A stretch of DNA of 64,000 bases from Saprospiraceae bacterium (GTDB taxonomy: Bacteria; Bacteroidota; Bacteroidia; Chitinophagales; Saprospiraceae), in contig JADZFD010000015.1 in assembly GCA_020850225.1 (NCBI GenBank), positions 1 through 64,000 of the forward strand, given 5' to 3'. Shown here piece by piece: positions 38,314 to 47,183 of this stretch. Each line of letters begins with the position of its first letter. Positions within the stretch are counted from its first letter, which is position 1. Under the pieces are notes generated by a model that saw nothing but the letters and a program-made list of their open reading frames with translations, ran no database searches and was not told the DNA's origin. The position numbers were made by a program, and so were the translations under genes.

Positions 38314-38346
38314 GGGAATTAGCATTTTGCTGATTCCCTTCTTTTT
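38314..38346 (+). terminator. Terminator of the receptor/lipoprotein operon
   Basis: GGGAATTAGCA (38314-38324) pairs with TGCTGATTCCC (38328-38338), 11 bp with one G-U pair, followed by TTCTTTTT. Confidence 0.85.
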
Positions 38347-38746
38347 ATAATTATATTTATAGTTTATCTATTTCAAGCTATGTTTCTTAAATATTTAACT
38401 TAATCAACTCAAGTACAGGTTTAAAAAAGTAAGTGTATATTCCGACTTAAGTCAAACTAATATAAAACGTAAAGGGTACTTAATCTTTTAGTATCAATAA
38501 TTTAATATACTAAGATCACCTTAGCAAATTTAAATTAGATGATAATTACTTGCCAAATAAGAATTGTTCACGTATCGTAGAAATTATTTCTACGATACCA
38601 TGTTAGGTTATAGATATATTAATAAAATGGTTGGTATACCTGTATTTACTCCTATTTTGAACAATCTTATCTAAGTAATTGTATTTTCGATGATATAAAA
38701 GAACTTAATTATTGGAAAAATCAACAGATAGCAAAAAATAATTATG
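38347..38746. other. Intergenic region upstream of the PhoB/PhoR-like operon
   Basis: About 400 bp without a supported gene. It contains GACTTAAGTC (38448-38457), a perfect 10-bp palindrome, and the 27-bp palindrome at 38572-38598. No reading frame with family features was seen. Confidence 0.5.
38572..38598. repeat. Perfect 27-bp palindrome, 13-bp arms around one base
   Basis: GTATCGTAGAAAT (38572-38584), central T, ATTTCTACGATAC (38586-38598). It lies about 150 bp upstream of the phoB-like -7 box and could be an operator for a dimeric regulator, or a hairpin. No T tract follows, so termination is unlikely. Confidence 0.65.
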
Positions 38747-38754
38747 TATTTTTG
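38747..38754 (+). promoter_or_regulatory. -7 element TATTTTTG of the phoB/phoR-like operon
   Basis: TATTTTTG fits TAnnTTTG; leader of about 18 nt before ATG 38779. Confidence 0.55.
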
Positions 38755-38778
38755 TGATTAAAGTATAATAAGAGATTA

Positions 38779-39459
38779 ATGGCTGATAGTATATTAATAG
38801 TGGATGATGATCCAAGTATTTGTGAGATTTTAGAATATAATCTCAAAAGCGAAGGTTATGAAGTGTTAGTGGCAAATTCTGCAGATGAGGCTCTAAAGAT
38901 TTTATCAGAAAAAACACAATTAATTCTTTTGGATGTTATGATGGGAGGAATGTCGGGGTTTAAATTATTGGAAAAATTACGTGCAGATGGATGTATGATT
39001 CCAGTTATCTTCCTTACTGCAAAAGATACAGAAAACGATATGTTAACGGGTTTTTCAGTAGGAGCAGATGACTTTATAACGAAACCTTTTTCAATCAAGG
39101 AAGTTGTAGCGCGTATTAAGGCAATGCTAAAAAGAAGACGCCATGATGTAGGAGTTAACAGAATTGTTGTTTATGACAAATTGAAAATTGATAGGACGAA
39201 TAAGGAAGTGTACATTGAAGATAAATTGATAAGTCTTACTAGAACTGAGTATGAAATTTTGATAAAACTGTCCGATTATCCTAACAAAACATTTTCAAGG
39301 CAGCAAATAATTGAAAGTGTTTGGGATGATGAGGTTTACGTATCAGAACGCACTGTAGATGTACATATCGCTAGATTAAGAAAAAAAATGAATGTATATG
39401 GTTCATTGATTTCAAATCGATTAGGATTTGGATATAAGTTTGATATTCATAAGTTATGA
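38779..39459 (+). CDS. PhoB/OmpR-family response regulator
   Basis: A 226-residue cytosolic transcription factor. Receiver domain (1-120): acidic pocket VDDDPS, phospho-acceptor Asp in LILLDVMMGG, Thr in IFLTAKD and Lys in DFITKPFS. C-terminal winged-helix domain (about 130-226): LISLTRTEYEILIKL, FSRQQIIESVW, SERTVDVHIARLRKKM, RLGFGYKF. Its stop overlaps the kinase start by 4 bp (ATGA), so the two are translationally coupled. The PhoR-like kinase and the 11-bp repeats upstream of the neighbouring receptor support a PhoB-type function; this is inferred, since the same domain pattern occurs in many OmpR-type regulators. Confidence 0.9.
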   Translation: MADSILIVDDDPSICEILEYNLKSEGYEVLVANSADEALKILSEKTQLILLDVMMGGMSGFKLLEKLRADGCMIPVIFLTAKDTENDMLTGFSVGADDFITKPFSIKEVVARIKAMLKRRRHDVGVNRIVVYDKLKIDRTNKEVYIEDKLISLTRTEYEILIKLSDYPNKTFSRQQIIESVWDDEVYVSERTVDVHIARLRKKMNVYGSLISNRLGFGYKFDIHKL

Positions 39460-41165
39460 AATTCAATTTAAAAAAACGTCTATATTTTTACCTAGCAATT
39501 GTTTTTTCAATCTTTACGCTCATTATTTTTTTAGTTGAACATACCAGGGAGCGTAGGTTAAAAACGGAAGCTATCGAACAAAAGTTGGATACATACACCG
39601 AAATAATTCAAAAAAGTATTTTAAACATACCTATAGATCAGTATCCTATTGTTTTACAACAAATTGAATTGCTTTTTCCTAATAATCTAAGAATATCTCT
39701 AATTGATCAACATGGAAAGGTTACGTTTGACAATTCTATAAACAATTGGTTGAGTCTGGAAAATCATTTACAGAGACCAGAAATTCAGAGGGCCAAGATG
39801 AATAAGACCGGTAGTGACATTAGGATTTCAGAGTCCAATAATACGAAATATCTGTATTTTGCAAAATACCAGAGTAATGTTTTTATTCGAGTGGCCTTAC
39901 CCTATGATATTCAAATTCAACGCTTTTTCAAATCAGACAATGTATTTCTTTATATAACTCTATTTCTTTTTGTTATTGTTTTGACGATGCTAAACCGTAT
40001 TGTTAATATCTTCGGGAGATCGATAATAGAATTACGTGATTTTGCCTACAATCCGGGTATTATGTCAGGCGTTCGTTTCCCTGGAAATGAAATTGGAGAA
40101 ATTGCAAGTGAAATAGCAGAAAATTATAAACAACTTAGAGCAAGTAATAGCAAGATAAAATTGGAAAAAGAAAAGCTTCTTCAGCATATTCACAATTCCA
40201 AAGAGGGTATTTGTTTTTTTTCAATCGAAAAAAAAGCTAAATTCTATAATGCCCTATTTCTACAATATCTTTATAATATTACTGATAAACAGGATATTCT
40301 ACCAGAAAAAATCTTTAGTGACAATCTGTTTGATAAACTTATTCAATTCATTGAGGATTATACTTTAAATTTCAAAGAATTTGTAATACAAAAACAAGGT
40401 AAGTTGTTTTTAATCAGGGTAGTTAGATTTGAAGACAAGAGTTTTGAAGTTATAATCAATGATATCACAAAACAAGAAGAAATAAAACAGTTAAAACAGC
40501 AGATGGTAAGTAATATTGCCCATGAACTTCGAACTCCAGTGGCAGGGATTAGTGGGTACCTCGAAACTATACTAGATAAAGATCTAGATACAGATATGCA
40601 ACATCATTTTTTAACTCGTGCATACAATCAAACCCGTGTACTGACTGAACTCATCAAGGACATGAGTTTGATTAATAAAATTGATGAAGCTGGCAATACT
40701 TTTGTTAAAGAACCATTAGATATTTATGTGTTGCTCAATACATTAAAAGAGGATTATTTCCACATTTTTTTAGATAATTCGATATCTTTCTTATTGGATG
40801 TTCCTCAAAAAACTGTTATGAACGGAAATCGAAATCTGATTCAATCTATCTTTAAAAATCTAATAGATAATGCTATACGTTATGGTGGGCAGCATTGTAC
40901 AATAGCCATTAAGATGTATAAAGAAGATTCTGCGTTTTATTACTTTTCTTTTTATGACACAGGTAAGGTTATTTTAGACGAAATACATTTACCTAAGCTC
41001 TTTGAAAGATTTTACAGGGTAGAGGAAGGTAGAACCAGGGTTGGTGGAGGGTCTGGTTTGGGGCTTTCTATTGTAAAAAATGCCATAAGTATTCATGGAG
41101 GAAACATAATAGCCAAAAATAGACAGGAAGGTGGACTGGAGTTCATGTTTACTATCCATAAATAG
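39456..41165 (+). CDS. PhoR-like sensor histidine kinase
   Basis: A 569-residue membrane kinase. Membrane helix 1 at about 10-26, an extracytoplasmic sensor of about 130 residues (30-165), membrane helix 2 at about 167-187 (FLYITLFLFVIVLTML), a HAMP/coiled-coil linker (EIAENYKQLRASNSKI), a degenerate PAS-like region (HNSKEGICFFSIEKKAKFYN), then HisKA with phospho-acceptor His356 in SNIAHELRTPVAGISGYLET, and HATPase_c with N box NLIDNAIRYGG and G2 box GGGSGLGLSIVK. The SN(I/V)xHELRTP..I.GYLET form is shared with PhoR kinases. No stalk to a Pst transporter gene is seen nearby. Cotranscribed with the regulator via a 4-bp overlap. Confidence 0.9.
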   Translation: MKFNLKKRLYFYLAIVFSIFTLIIFLVEHTRERRLKTEAIEQKLDTYTEIIQKSILNIPIDQYPIVLQQIELLFPNNLRISLIDQHGKVTFDNSINNWLSLENHLQRPEIQRAKMNKTGSDIRISESNNTKYLYFAKYQSNVFIRVALPYDIQIQRFFKSDNVFLYITLFLFVIVLTMLNRIVNIFGRSIIELRDFAYNPGIMSGVRFPGNEIGEIASEIAENYKQLRASNSKIKLEKEKLLQHIHNSKEGICFFSIEKKAKFYNALFLQYLYNITDKQDILPEKIFSDNLFDKLIQFIEDYTLNFKEFVIQKQGKLFLIRVVRFEDKSFEVIINDITKQEEIKQLKQQMVSNIAHELRTPVAGISGYLETILDKDLDTDMQHHFLTRAYNQTRVLTELIKDMSLINKIDEAGNTFVKEPLDIYVLLNTLKEDYFHIFLDNSISFLLDVPQKTVMNGNRNLIQSIFKNLIDNAIRYGGQHCTIAIKMYKEDSAFYYFSFYDTGKVILDEIHLPKLFERFYRVEEGRTRVGGGSGLGLSIVKNAISIHGGNIIAKNRQEGGLEFMFTIHK

Positions 41166-41202
41166 AATTAGCATCGTTCTATCCTGTTCAACATGACAAC
41201 GA

Positions 41203-41595
41203 CTAAACCAAAAACCTGAAGCTTGGACGGTATTTTACAGATTTCCCTTTTTGGATGTTGTACGTATTTGTTAATATGAAGATAAAATTGATAACATACA
41301 AGCCAACTGTATATGTAAGAATATATGTAATCCAGGAATCAATCCTGCTTATGCTGATCGTATCTAAAAAGTTGATCATATATGGTATGGAAATCAGAAC
41401 AGGTCCAGCTATCCATGCCAACACCCAAGTAATCTGAAAATTTAAAAGCTCTTTAGCCGTATCGTCTGTTTCAGGACTTGTACTATTTCTGCTTTTCCAG
41501 ATTATCAACGGAATAATGATACCCAAAAAAGGAAATGCTATAAAACTCAAAGCTGATGTATTAATAATATTCTGTATGCTCTTGCTGTCTGACAT
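41203..41595 (-). CDS. DUF4870 (Tic20-like) small membrane protein
   Basis: A 130-residue inner-membrane protein with about three to four hydrophobic helices: LSFIAFPFLGIIIPLIIW, LNFQITWVLAWIAGPVLISI and ILTYTVGLYVINFIFIL. The pattern F-P-x-x-G-x-I-x-P-L-x-I-W followed by an acidic stretch and AKELLNFQITW is the DUF4870 signature. Function unknown; family members resemble the chloroplast Tic20 core. Converges with the PhoR-like kinase gene. Confidence 0.8.
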   Translation of the reverse strand: MSDSKSIQNIINTSALSFIAFPFLGIIIPLIIWKSRNSTSPETDDTAKELLNFQITWVLAWIAGPVLISIPYMINFLDTISISRIDSWITYILTYTVGLYVINFIFILTNTYNIQKGKSVKYRPSFRFLV

Positions 41596-41963
41596 ATCAG
41601 GTGGGTTGATTTTTTTATTCTAAACTTATTTTGTGAAGTCAATCCATTTTACTTATTTCAAAATTGAAATCCAATTACTGGGTTCATTTTCAGGTGTTTG
41701 TTTTTTGTAACAAAAGAAACCTGAATCAGTGTATCCATTTTTTAACAAAATTTTATATAGTTCCAAAATTAACAATTATAGTTTATACTTGTTTTAATTT
41801 ATATGTATATTCATTTTTATTATAAGAAGTAAATTATCCACTTTTGTGCAATCCGCTATATTATTTGGCTGTAATCCAAGTCAGATTATAACGTAAGTAT
41901 TGCAAGTTTACATATGTTAATTGAATTGACAAATATCTTTTTAAAATATCAAATTATTGAAAC
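41596..41963. other. Divergent intergenic region DUF4870/rpiB
   Basis: No gene recognised. A minus-strand TAATTTTG (41764-41771) could drive the DUF4870 gene with a long leader, and TATCTTTT (41934-41941), one base off consensus, could drive the sugar-phosphate operon. Confidence 0.45.
41934..41941 (+). promoter_or_regulatory. Probable -7 element TATCTTTT of the rpiB-pgi operon
   Basis: One mismatch from TAnnTTTG, 23 bp before the rpiB start; TTG occurs about 20 bp upstream (ATTGAATTGAC). Confidence 0.4.
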
Positions 41964-42431
41964 ATGTCTGAAGCACACTTATATAAGATAGGGATTTGTG
42001 CCGATCATGGCGGATTTGAACTCAAGGAAGGATTGAAAGCCTATCTGAAGGAGCAGGGCAGGGAAGTAGTAGATTTCGGGGCAGATGAATTGAATACGGA
42101 TGATGATTATCCGGATTTTGTCATTCCGCTTGCCAGGGCTGTGGCTGATGGCAAAGTTTTACGTGGTATTGCTATATGTGGCAGTGGTGTAGGTGCCTGT
42201 ATCGCTGCCAATAAAGTGGAAGGAGTAAGAGCTGCTTTGATTGTGGATTATTTTTCAGCACATCAGGGTGTTGAAGACGATGATATGAATGTAATCTGTC
42301 TCGGAGGTCGGGTAACTGGAAATCTGGTAGCAAAAGAACTGGTTGCTGCTTTTTTAGGAGCAAAATTTATTGGAGCAGAAAGACATGTAAGAAGATTGAA
42401 TAAAATCAGCGCATTATCAGGTAAGGTTTAA
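41964..42431 (+). CDS. rpiB: Ribose-5-phosphate isomerase B
   Basis: Interconverts ribose 5-phosphate and ribulose 5-phosphate in the non-oxidative pentose-phosphate pathway; cytosolic. The 155-residue chain shows the RpiB/LacAB fold: IGICADHGGFELKEGLKAYL with the substrate-binding Asp-His, DDYPDFVIPLARAV, the catalytic Cys in ICGSGVGACIAANK, and the C-terminal CLGGRVTG with the phosphate-binding Arg. First gene of a seven-gene same-strand run (rpiB, tal, HAD, gnd, zwf, pgl, pgi). Confidence 0.95.
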   Translation: MSEAHLYKIGICADHGGFELKEGLKAYLKEQGREVVDFGADELNTDDDYPDFVIPLARAVADGKVLRGIAICGSGVGACIAANKVEGVRAALIVDYFSAHQGVEDDDMNVICLGGRVTGNLVAKELVAAFLGAKFIGAERHVRRLNKISALSGKV

Positions 42432-42483
42432 ATATAAAATCACTTTCATCAAATTTTAAAAGTTAACAATAAAACCATATTAA

Positions 42484-43578
42484 ATGAATCCGTTAAATAA
42501 ATTAAGTAGTTTTGGTCAAAGCATTTGGCTGGATCTGCTCAACCGTGATATCATGGATTCCGGAAAATTAAAACAATTGATAGATATGGATGATCTTAGA
42601 GGCATGACTTCCAATCCATCCATATTTGAAAAAGCAATTACTGGCAGTACGGATTATGACGATGATATAGTAATGCATTCAGATGCAACAACCGATAATA
42701 CAGAGATTTTCTTTGATCTTGCTGTCTCGGACATTCAGCGTGCAGCTGATATATTCAGGCCTGTATTTGATAAGACACACGGAAGCGATGGCTTTGTCAG
42801 TCTCGAAGTAGCTCCGGGACTCGCCAAAGATACACAGGGAACAATCCATCAGGCAAGAGCACTCTGGAAACGTGTCAACAGAAAAAATGTGATGATTAAA
42901 ATTCCGGGTACACGCGAAGGAATACCGGCAATAAGGCAATGTCTGAGTGAGGGTATTAATATCAATGTAACCTTGCTTTTTGGATTGCCACGGTACCGCG
43001 AAATTACGGAGGCATTTATGGGTGGTCTTGAAGACAGGTTGAAAGCCGGTCATCCCATTGACCATGTATCATCCGTAGCCAGTTTTTTCCTGAGCAGGAT
43101 TGATGTAATGACAGATCCATTACTGAAAGAGAAAAATGCAGATAATCTTGTTGGTAAAATCGCCATCGCATCAGCCAGAGAAGCATATCAGATTTATCTC
43201 CATATGATAAACAGTGATAGATTCAGAAAACTACAAAGTCAGGGAGCGCAGAAGCAGCGTGTTCTTTGGGCAAGTACAAGTACCAAAGATCCTGCTTTCA
43301 GTGATGTATTGTATGTCGAATCTTTGATAGGGAAGGATACCATCAATACCTTGCCTATGGAAACCATTGATGCATTCAGGGATCATGGAAAAGTGAAAGA
43401 AACCCTGACAATAAATTTGAATGAATCCGGAAACTATCTGAAAGGTCTTAAAGATTCGGGTATAGATATTGATATTATAACTCAGAAGCTGGAAGATGAA
43501 GGAATAGAAAAATTCAATCATGCTTTTGCTGCATTGTTGAAAAGTATAGATGATAAGAAAAATAAAGTCATTGAGTAG
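42484..43578 (+). CDS. tal: Transaldolase
   Basis: Transfers dihydroxyacetone units between sugar phosphates, linking the pentose-phosphate pathway to glycolysis. A 364-residue TIM-barrel of the longer, Actinobacteria/cyanobacteria-like type: DDLRGMTSNPSIFEKAI, SLEVAPGLAKDTQGTI, the Schiff-base Lys139 in NVMIKIPGT, INVTLLFGLPRY, and SSVASFFLSRIDV. The N-terminal part of the type that is elsewhere fused to glucose-6-phosphate isomerase; here the isomerase is a separate gene further down the same operon. Confidence 0.95.
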   Translation: MNPLNKLSSFGQSIWLDLLNRDIMDSGKLKQLIDMDDLRGMTSNPSIFEKAITGSTDYDDDIVMHSDATTDNTEIFFDLAVSDIQRAADIFRPVFDKTHGSDGFVSLEVAPGLAKDTQGTIHQARALWKRVNRKNVMIKIPGTREGIPAIRQCLSEGININVTLLFGLPRYREITEAFMGGLEDRLKAGHPIDHVSSVASFFLSRIDVMTDPLLKEKNADNLVGKIAIASAREAYQIYLHMINSDRFRKLQSQGAQKQRVLWASTSTKDPAFSDVLYVESLIGKDTINTLPMETIDAFRDHGKVKETLTINLNESGNYLKGLKDSGIDIDIITQKLEDEGIEKFNHAFAALLKSIDDKKNKVIE

Positions 43579-43595
43579 TTGTAAAAGTTGAGGAA

Positions 43596-44207
43596 ATGGA
43601 TATAAATAATATTAAAGCAATTTTTTTGGATATAGGTGGCGTAATACTTACCAATGGCTGGGACCACGAATCCAGACAAAAAGCAGCAGAAGTATTTGGT
43701 TTGGATTATGAAGAAATGAACCGGCAGCACACCTTTGTTTACAATATATTTGAGTTGGGGCATATGACTATGGATGATTATCTGGATACAGTTATCTTTA
43801 ATGAACCACGAAGTTTTTCACGAACTGCATTCAAGGATTTTATGTATGCGGAGTCGTCAGCATTGCCAGCGTTATTGCCGTGGCTGAAAGAGTGGAAGCA
43901 GCAAGTCAAATTACCTGTTTTTGCACTGAGTAATGAAAATGCCGAACTCAATGAATATCGTATATCTACTTTTGGCTTGCATCAGGTTTTTGACGGTTTT
44001 TTCTCTTCCTGCTATCTGGGCGTCCGAAAACCGGATCCGTTGATATACAAACGTGCCATCGAAATTTGTCATGCCAAACCACAGGAATGTCTGTATTTTG
44101 ACGATAGATTGATGCTGGTAAATGCAGCTCTTAAATTTGGCATACAAGCTATTCAACATAAAAATTTTGAAACAACGAGGGATATTCTCCATAAATTCAT
44201 ACAATAA
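43596..44207 (+). CDS. HAD-superfamily hydrolase
   Basis: A 203-residue cytosolic haloacid-dehalogenase-like phosphatase. Motif I is FLDIGGVIL (nucleophile Asp; the second acid position is Gly, as in some HAD subfamilies), motif II FALSNEN, motif III lysine in GVRKPDPLIYKRA, and motif IV LYFDDRLMLV. A helical cap follows motif I. It lies inside the pentose-phosphate operon, 18 bp after tal and 4 bp before gnd, so a sugar-phosphate phosphatase or damage-repair role (for example removing a side product such as 4-phosphoerythronate) is plausible but not shown. The loss of the general-acid Asp at motif I +2 (Gly) makes classic phosphatase activity less certain. Confidence 0.88.
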   Translation: MDINNIKAIFLDIGGVILTNGWDHESRQKAAEVFGLDYEEMNRQHTFVYNIFELGHMTMDDYLDTVIFNEPRSFSRTAFKDFMYAESSALPALLPWLKEWKQQVKLPVFALSNENAELNEYRISTFGLHQVFDGFFSSCYLGVRKPDPLIYKRAIEICHAKPQECLYFDDRLMLVNAALKFGIQAIQHKNFETTRDILHKFIQ

Positions 44208-44211
44208 TACA

Positions 44212-45630
44212 ATGTCACAGGAAAATAACAGCCAAAATGTTTTTGGCATGATAGGTTTGGGAACCATGGGCTCCAATCTTTTACAAAATATTGCCGATCA
44301 GGGATACCATTGTGCCGGGTACGATATAAGTACGGAGCAGGTAAGCAGGCTAAACAGTCTTGGACGGGATAATATTCGCGGTTTTTCGGACATGAAAGCA
44401 TTTGTTGACAGCCTTGTAAGTCCGAAAACAGTAATGATGCTTGTACCGGCCGGGAATATCGTCGATAAGGTCATAGAACAACTCTTACAATACCTGCAAC
44501 CCGGAGATATAATCATTGATGGCGGCAATTCGCATTTTACAGATACGGAAAGAAGGTCTGTGGATTTGGAGAAAAAAGGATTTCATTTCTTCGGTATGGG
44601 TGTGTCAGGTGGAGAAGAGGGCGCAAGAAGAGGCCCGAGCATGATGCCCGGTGGTGACAGGGAAGCTTACAAAACAGTACAGCCGGTACTGGAGAAAATA
44701 GCGGCGCATGTAAATGGCGAACCAACCGTAGCTTATATGGGAAAACGATCAGCCGGACATTTTGTGAAGATGGTACATAACGGTATCGAATATGCTATCA
44801 TGCAGCTGATATCTGAAACCTATGCCATTATGAAAAACGGATTGCAGATGAAGGATGAAGCAATTCATGATGTTTTCAGACAATGGAATGAAGGTAGGCT
44901 GCAATCCTACCTATTGGAGATTACGCGTGATATATTTGCTTATAAGGAGAAGGGTTCCGACCATTTATTATTAAATGATATCAAAGATCAGGCAAAAGCT
45001 AAGGGAACAGGGAAATGGACATCGCAGGTCGCAATGGATCTGGGCGTGGCGATTCCTGTCATAGATGTGGCTGTAGCAATGCGGAATTTGTCTTCATTCA
45101 AGGATCTGAGGGTTCAGGCATCAAAGTTATATCCGAATGAAAGAACAATGAATTATACAGAAACTAACGATTATTTGTATTCATTGGAACAGGCATTGTT
45201 TTTTTCCACAATTTCGGCATACGCGCAGGGCATGCATCTTTTGTATATGTCAGATAAAGAGTACCAATACGGGTTGAATCTCAGCTTGACAGCCAAAATA
45301 TGGAGAGGAGGTTGCATCATCCGATCTGCATTTTTAGAGGTTATGTACACTGCATACCGTAATAATCCGGATTTGGAACATTTGTTTCTGGACATTCAGA
45401 TATGCGATTTGCTTGCAGATACTCTTCCGGGTATTCGTACAGTTGTTTCGGATGCTGCCATTCATGGTATTGCTGTTCCTGCATTAGCAACGTCACTGGG
45501 ATATTTTGACAATTTCAGAAATGCTATGATGCCATCCAATCTGATACAGGCACAGCGGGATTTTTTTGGTGCCCATACCTATGAATTGATAGGTAAGGAT
45601 GGTGTATTTCACACGGATTGGGAAGGATAA
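44212..45630 (+). CDS. gnd: 6-phosphogluconate dehydrogenase, decarboxylating
   Basis: Oxidises and decarboxylates 6-phosphogluconate to ribulose 5-phosphate with reduction of NADP. The 472-residue length is standard. Start ATG at 44212 gives MSQENNSQNVFGMIGLGTMG with the Rossmann glycine motif immediately after; the longer frame overlaps the HAD gene. Motifs: IDGGNSHFTDTERR, GMGVSGGEEGARRGPS, the catalytic Lys in GHFVKMVHNGIEYA, and the C-terminal QRDFFGAHTYE. The last features match the tetrameric long-form enzyme. Located between the HAD gene (4 bp) and zwf (31 bp). Confidence 0.97.
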   Translation: MSQENNSQNVFGMIGLGTMGSNLLQNIADQGYHCAGYDISTEQVSRLNSLGRDNIRGFSDMKAFVDSLVSPKTVMMLVPAGNIVDKVIEQLLQYLQPGDIIIDGGNSHFTDTERRSVDLEKKGFHFFGMGVSGGEEGARRGPSMMPGGDREAYKTVQPVLEKIAAHVNGEPTVAYMGKRSAGHFVKMVHNGIEYAIMQLISETYAIMKNGLQMKDEAIHDVFRQWNEGRLQSYLLEITRDIFAYKEKGSDHLLLNDIKDQAKAKGTGKWTSQVAMDLGVAIPVIDVAVAMRNLSSFKDLRVQASKLYPNERTMNYTETNDYLYSLEQALFFSTISAYAQGMHLLYMSDKEYQYGLNLSLTAKIWRGGCIIRSAFLEVMYTAYRNNPDLEHLFLDIQICDLLADTLPGIRTVVSDAAIHGIAVPALATSLGYFDNFRNAMMPSNLIQAQRDFFGAHTYELIGKDGVFHTDWEG

Positions 45631-45661
45631 AAATCAAAATCATTTCATTAATTACAACATA

Positions 45662-47173
45662 ATGGCAATTTCAGGAAAAAATAAAGCAAATCCAGTGATA
45701 TTTATAATTTTCGGAGGAACAGGAGATTTAACCAACCGAAAAATTATGCCTGCATTATACAATCTTTTTCTCGACAACTGGCTACCGGAAAAATTTGCAA
45801 TTATAGGTTCTTCCTATACCAAATTGAGCGAAGAAGCATACAGGAATGGTCTGCTTTCGGCAGTCAGTCAATTCTCCAGAAAGGGTAAAGTCGTACATGA
45901 GCAATGGGATGCATTTGCAGCACATATACAATATCAGTATGCCGATATTGCGGATGCAGAGACTTTCAGGCCTTTGGGAAAATTGATGGATGATTATAAA
46001 AATAGTTGGAATCAGACACCATCCATTATCTATTATTGTGCTGTAGCACCGCATTTCTTTAGCGTTATAGCAGGAAATATTTCCAAAGCCGGATTGGAAA
46101 ATGATCCTGAAACTACGAGAATTATTGTAGAGAAGCCATTCGGAACCGATTTGGAATCTGCTGTAGAACTCAACAGGAAACTCCTGTGTATCTTTCAGGA
46201 ATCACAGATATACAGAATTGACCATTATCTGGGAAAAGAAGTGGTCCAGAACATTATGGCGTTCAGGTTTTCCAATTCTATCATTGAACCACTTTGGAAC
46301 AGAAACTTCATCGAGCACGTGCAAATATCCGTTACCGAGCAGATAGGAATCGGGACGAGAGGCAAATATTTCGATAATGCTGGTGTACTCAGGGATATGA
46401 TTCAAAACCATCTCCTTCAATTATTCTGCATCATGGCGATGGAGCCACCTGTTGACTTTATAGCTGACGAAGTGCGCAACAGAAAGGTGGATGTGCTGAA
46501 AGCAATGCGTAAAATAGAACCGGGTAAGATAGAAATGATGTCAGCAAGAGGTCAGTACAGTTCGGGTTGGGTAGAAGGCAAAGAAGTAGCCGGATACAGA
46601 GAAGAACAGGATGTAGATCCTAAATCCAATACTGAAACCTATGCCGCATTGAAACTGTATGTAGACAACTGGCGCTGGCAGGGGATTCCTTTCTATCTAA
46701 GAACTGGCAAACGGCTATTCAGAACTGCTTCAGTCATTACGATACAATTCAGGGAAGTGCCGCACAATATCTTTAATAATGAAGAAATGGGAGCGCCAAA
46801 AAAGAACAGACTTGTTATCAGTATTCAACCGGATATGTCTATCCGCTTTGAACTGCAGAGCAAAATTCCCGGATTGGAGATGAATCTGAATACGGTAGAT
46901 ATAGTTTTTGATTATTCCGACCATGAAAAAGACACACCTGAAGCATATGAAACTTTGCTGGTCGATGCCATCGATGGCGATCAGACGTTGTTTATGCGTG
47001 CGGATCAGGTGGAGGAAGCCTGGAAAGTGGTAATGCCCATTCTCAATTACTGGCAGAAAAATAAGGCACAGGAATTTCCCAATTATTCAGCAGATTCTTC
47101 AGGACCCGAAAATGCCGAAGCCTTGATTGCCAGGGATGGTTTTCATTGGTTTAATCTACCGGACAAAAAATAA
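45662..47173 (+). CDS. zwf: Glucose-6-phosphate 1-dehydrogenase
   Basis: First enzyme of the oxidative pentose-phosphate pathway; oxidises glucose 6-phosphate to 6-phosphogluconolactone. The 503-residue chain has FGGTGDLTNRKIMPALY (coenzyme-binding), VEKPFGTDLESA, the active-site signature RIDHYLGKEVVQN, and IPFYLRTGKRL. Start ATG at 45662 is chosen over an upstream one within gnd because MAISGKNKANPVIFIIFGG places the nucleotide motif at the usual distance from the N-terminus. The FGGTGDLTNRK form instead of GASGDLAKR is seen in Bacteroidota Zwf. Confidence 0.97.
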   Translation: MAISGKNKANPVIFIIFGGTGDLTNRKIMPALYNLFLDNWLPEKFAIIGSSYTKLSEEAYRNGLLSAVSQFSRKGKVVHEQWDAFAAHIQYQYADIADAETFRPLGKLMDDYKNSWNQTPSIIYYCAVAPHFFSVIAGNISKAGLENDPETTRIIVEKPFGTDLESAVELNRKLLCIFQESQIYRIDHYLGKEVVQNIMAFRFSNSIIEPLWNRNFIEHVQISVTEQIGIGTRGKYFDNAGVLRDMIQNHLLQLFCIMAMEPPVDFIADEVRNRKVDVLKAMRKIEPGKIEMMSARGQYSSGWVEGKEVAGYREEQDVDPKSNTETYAALKLYVDNWRWQGIPFYLRTGKRLFRTASVITIQFREVPHNIFNNEEMGAPKKNRLVISIQPDMSIRFELQSKIPGLEMNLNTVDIVFDYSDHEKDTPEAYETLLVDAIDGDQTLFMRADQVEEAWKVVMPILNYWQKNKAQEFPNYSADSSGPENAEALIARDGFHWFNLPDKK

Positions 47174-47183
47174 ATGGATTGAA

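Noticed and set aside
34072-41165. The receptor/PhoBR region as a genomic island
   Set aside because: It reads somewhat more AT-rich than the metabolic genes, but there is no integrase, tRNA, or flanking repeat to support transfer.
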